Shown: positions 63,237 through 64,000 of the stretch, piece by piece | How the letters are laid out: every line of letters begins with the position of its first letter | Position numbering within the stretch: position 1 is the stretch's first letter | Translations under genes and position numbers: made by a program | Notes under the pieces: model-generated | Database searches by the model: none | The model's input: only the letters and a program-made list of their open reading frames with translations | What the model was told of the DNA's origin: nothing | NCBI GenBank assembly: GCA_002686265.1 | Contig: NZBA01000041.1 | Location: 16,231-80,230, forward strand | DNA: 64,000 nt | DNA from: Planctomycetota bacterium | GTDB lineage: Bacteria; Planctomycetota; UBA1135; GCA-002686595 | Reading direction: 5' to 3'

Positions 63237-63941
63237 ATGACCGGGCTTGCGACAGACACTGTTTGGCAGAACCGACTTGAGCGAATCGACAGCGACGTCG
63301 AGGGCATCCACTTTCCTGATTCGGTTGACGGCATCGACCAGGACGAAGAATGGTGTGATATCCAGCTGAACGGCGAGAGTCGCCGTATTCGCTTTCACGA
63401 TTACTCTGACATCTTCGAGATTCCAGGCCTCTATGAAGAGCTGTTCTACGACCGCCTGAAGTGTTGTTCTCCCAGCTACATCGCGAATCTGCTGGACAGC
63501 GTAGTTCGCGAGTATGGAGAATCCACGGACGAATTTCGCGTGCTCGACGTGGGCGCAGGTAACGGCATGGTAGGCGATGAACTGCAGCGTCACGGCGTCG
63601 AATCCATCGTTGGCATCGACATCATCCGCGAAGCGCGCGACGCAGCCGGTCGTGATCGCCCGAACGTTTATGAGGACTATCTCGTTACTGATTTGACTGA
63701 CTTGCCGGAAGTCGAAGAGGAGAGCCTGCGGCGAGCGGAGGCCAACTGCCTGACGACGGTCGCCGCACTCGGATACGGCGATATCCCGCCACTGGCGTTC
63801 GCCAAGGCGCTCGACCTGATCGCGACTCCGGGCTGGCTCGCGTTCAACTTGAAGGAGAGTTTTCTCCGTGAGCAGGATACCAGTGGTTTCAGTCGGCTAA
63901 TCCCAATACCGTTCAATGAATCACAACTACTGACTGCTTAA
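63237..63941 (+). CDS. Class I SAM-dependent methyltransferase, probably C-terminally altered
   Basis: A 234-residue protein with GAGAGGA ten bases upstream of ATG 63237. The core is EFRVLDVGAGNGMVGDELQR (motif I), IVGIDIIREA (motif II), LVTDLTDLP and NCLTTVAALGYGDIPP. After WLAFNLKESFLREQD the next residues diverge from the usual final strand pair, ending SRLIPIPFNESQLLTA. Normal members continue for another ~30 residues, so a frameshift or a recombined 3' end is possible. The first ~95 residues hold an unassigned domain. Substrate unknown. Confidence 0.65.
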   Translation: MTGLATDTVWQNRLERIDSDVEGIHFPDSVDGIDQDEEWCDIQLNGESRRIRFHDYSDIFEIPGLYEELFYDRLKCCSPSYIANLLDSVVREYGESTDEFRVLDVGAGNGMVGDELQRHGVESIVGIDIIREARDAAGRDRPNVYEDYLVTDLTDLPEVEEESLRRAEANCLTTVAALGYGDIPPLAFAKALDLIATPGWLAFNLKESFLREQDTSGFSRLIPIPFNESQLLTA

Positions 63942-64000
63942 AGGTTTTCGTTGGTGGCGGTGGGTGTCGGTGTTGTGGTCGCTTCTTCGGCCAGCCAGAC

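Noticed and set aside
1..64000. CRISPR array or prophage
   Set aside because: No regularly spaced direct repeats, integrase, capsid, terminase or tail genes were seen.

Overview
The window looks like part of a Planctomycetota chromosome. The basis is family content: planctomycete-type cytochrome/DUF1549 and DUF1501 genes, two DUF4838 proteins, a DUF6807 (PmoA-like) protein, a sulfatase, many secreted BNR/sialidase-like propellers, short-chain esterases with lipoprotein or Sec-type leaders, GC-rich coding sequence and many short palindromic intergenic repeats. No rRNA, tRNA, CRISPR array or replication gene was seen.

Positions 1-40407 form a ~40 kb run with every gene on the + strand, often with 4-base stop/start overlaps. 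It opens with the end of an FAD oxidoreductase, then holds sialidase-like propellers, an esterase, a sulfatase, an oligogalacturonate-lyase-like propeller, two DUF4838 proteins, a right-handed beta-helix protein, a DUF6807-PhoD fusion, an N,N-dimethylformamidase-like protein, two ceramidase-like proteins (one fused to a propeller), a double-domain esterase, a PQQ-propeller/methyltransferase-like/malectin protein, a deletion-joined pair of cytochrome and DUF1501 genes, a serine hydrolase and a HEAT-containing giant. Nearly all carry export signals, so this reads as a secreted and periplasmic polysaccharide or glycan breakdown locus. The actual substrate cannot be read from sequence.

Positions 40408-42822 are a decay zone: relics of a DapA-family gene and of a sialidase tail, then a 2.04 kb IS inserted into a palindromic repeat. 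Positions 42823-45962 hold a pectate-lyase-like gene, another propeller and an esterase relic. Positions 46289-47982 hold a DUF2971 gene of clearly lower GC and a TIR-domain gene, a possible defence-like pair that interrupts the catabolic theme. Positions 48236-60806 return to secreted propellers, including several members of a six-copy paralogous family with an LFVDDxLIE-like start and a shared C-terminal beta-sandwich. The right end holds an amidohydrolase, a MarR regulator and a methyltransferase that is probably truncated.

The most striking feature of the window is the position of the palindromic repeats. Several lie in frame inside open coding sequences: at the junction of a two-module fusion (31834-31904), at the linker of a two-domain esterase (20177-20241), near the N-terminus of that same esterase (18663-18728), and in a HEAT region (38401-38446). 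A fifth is the target of the IS. Together with several gene relics and unusual fusions, this suggests that repeat-associated recombination has been shaping secreted enzyme architectures here.
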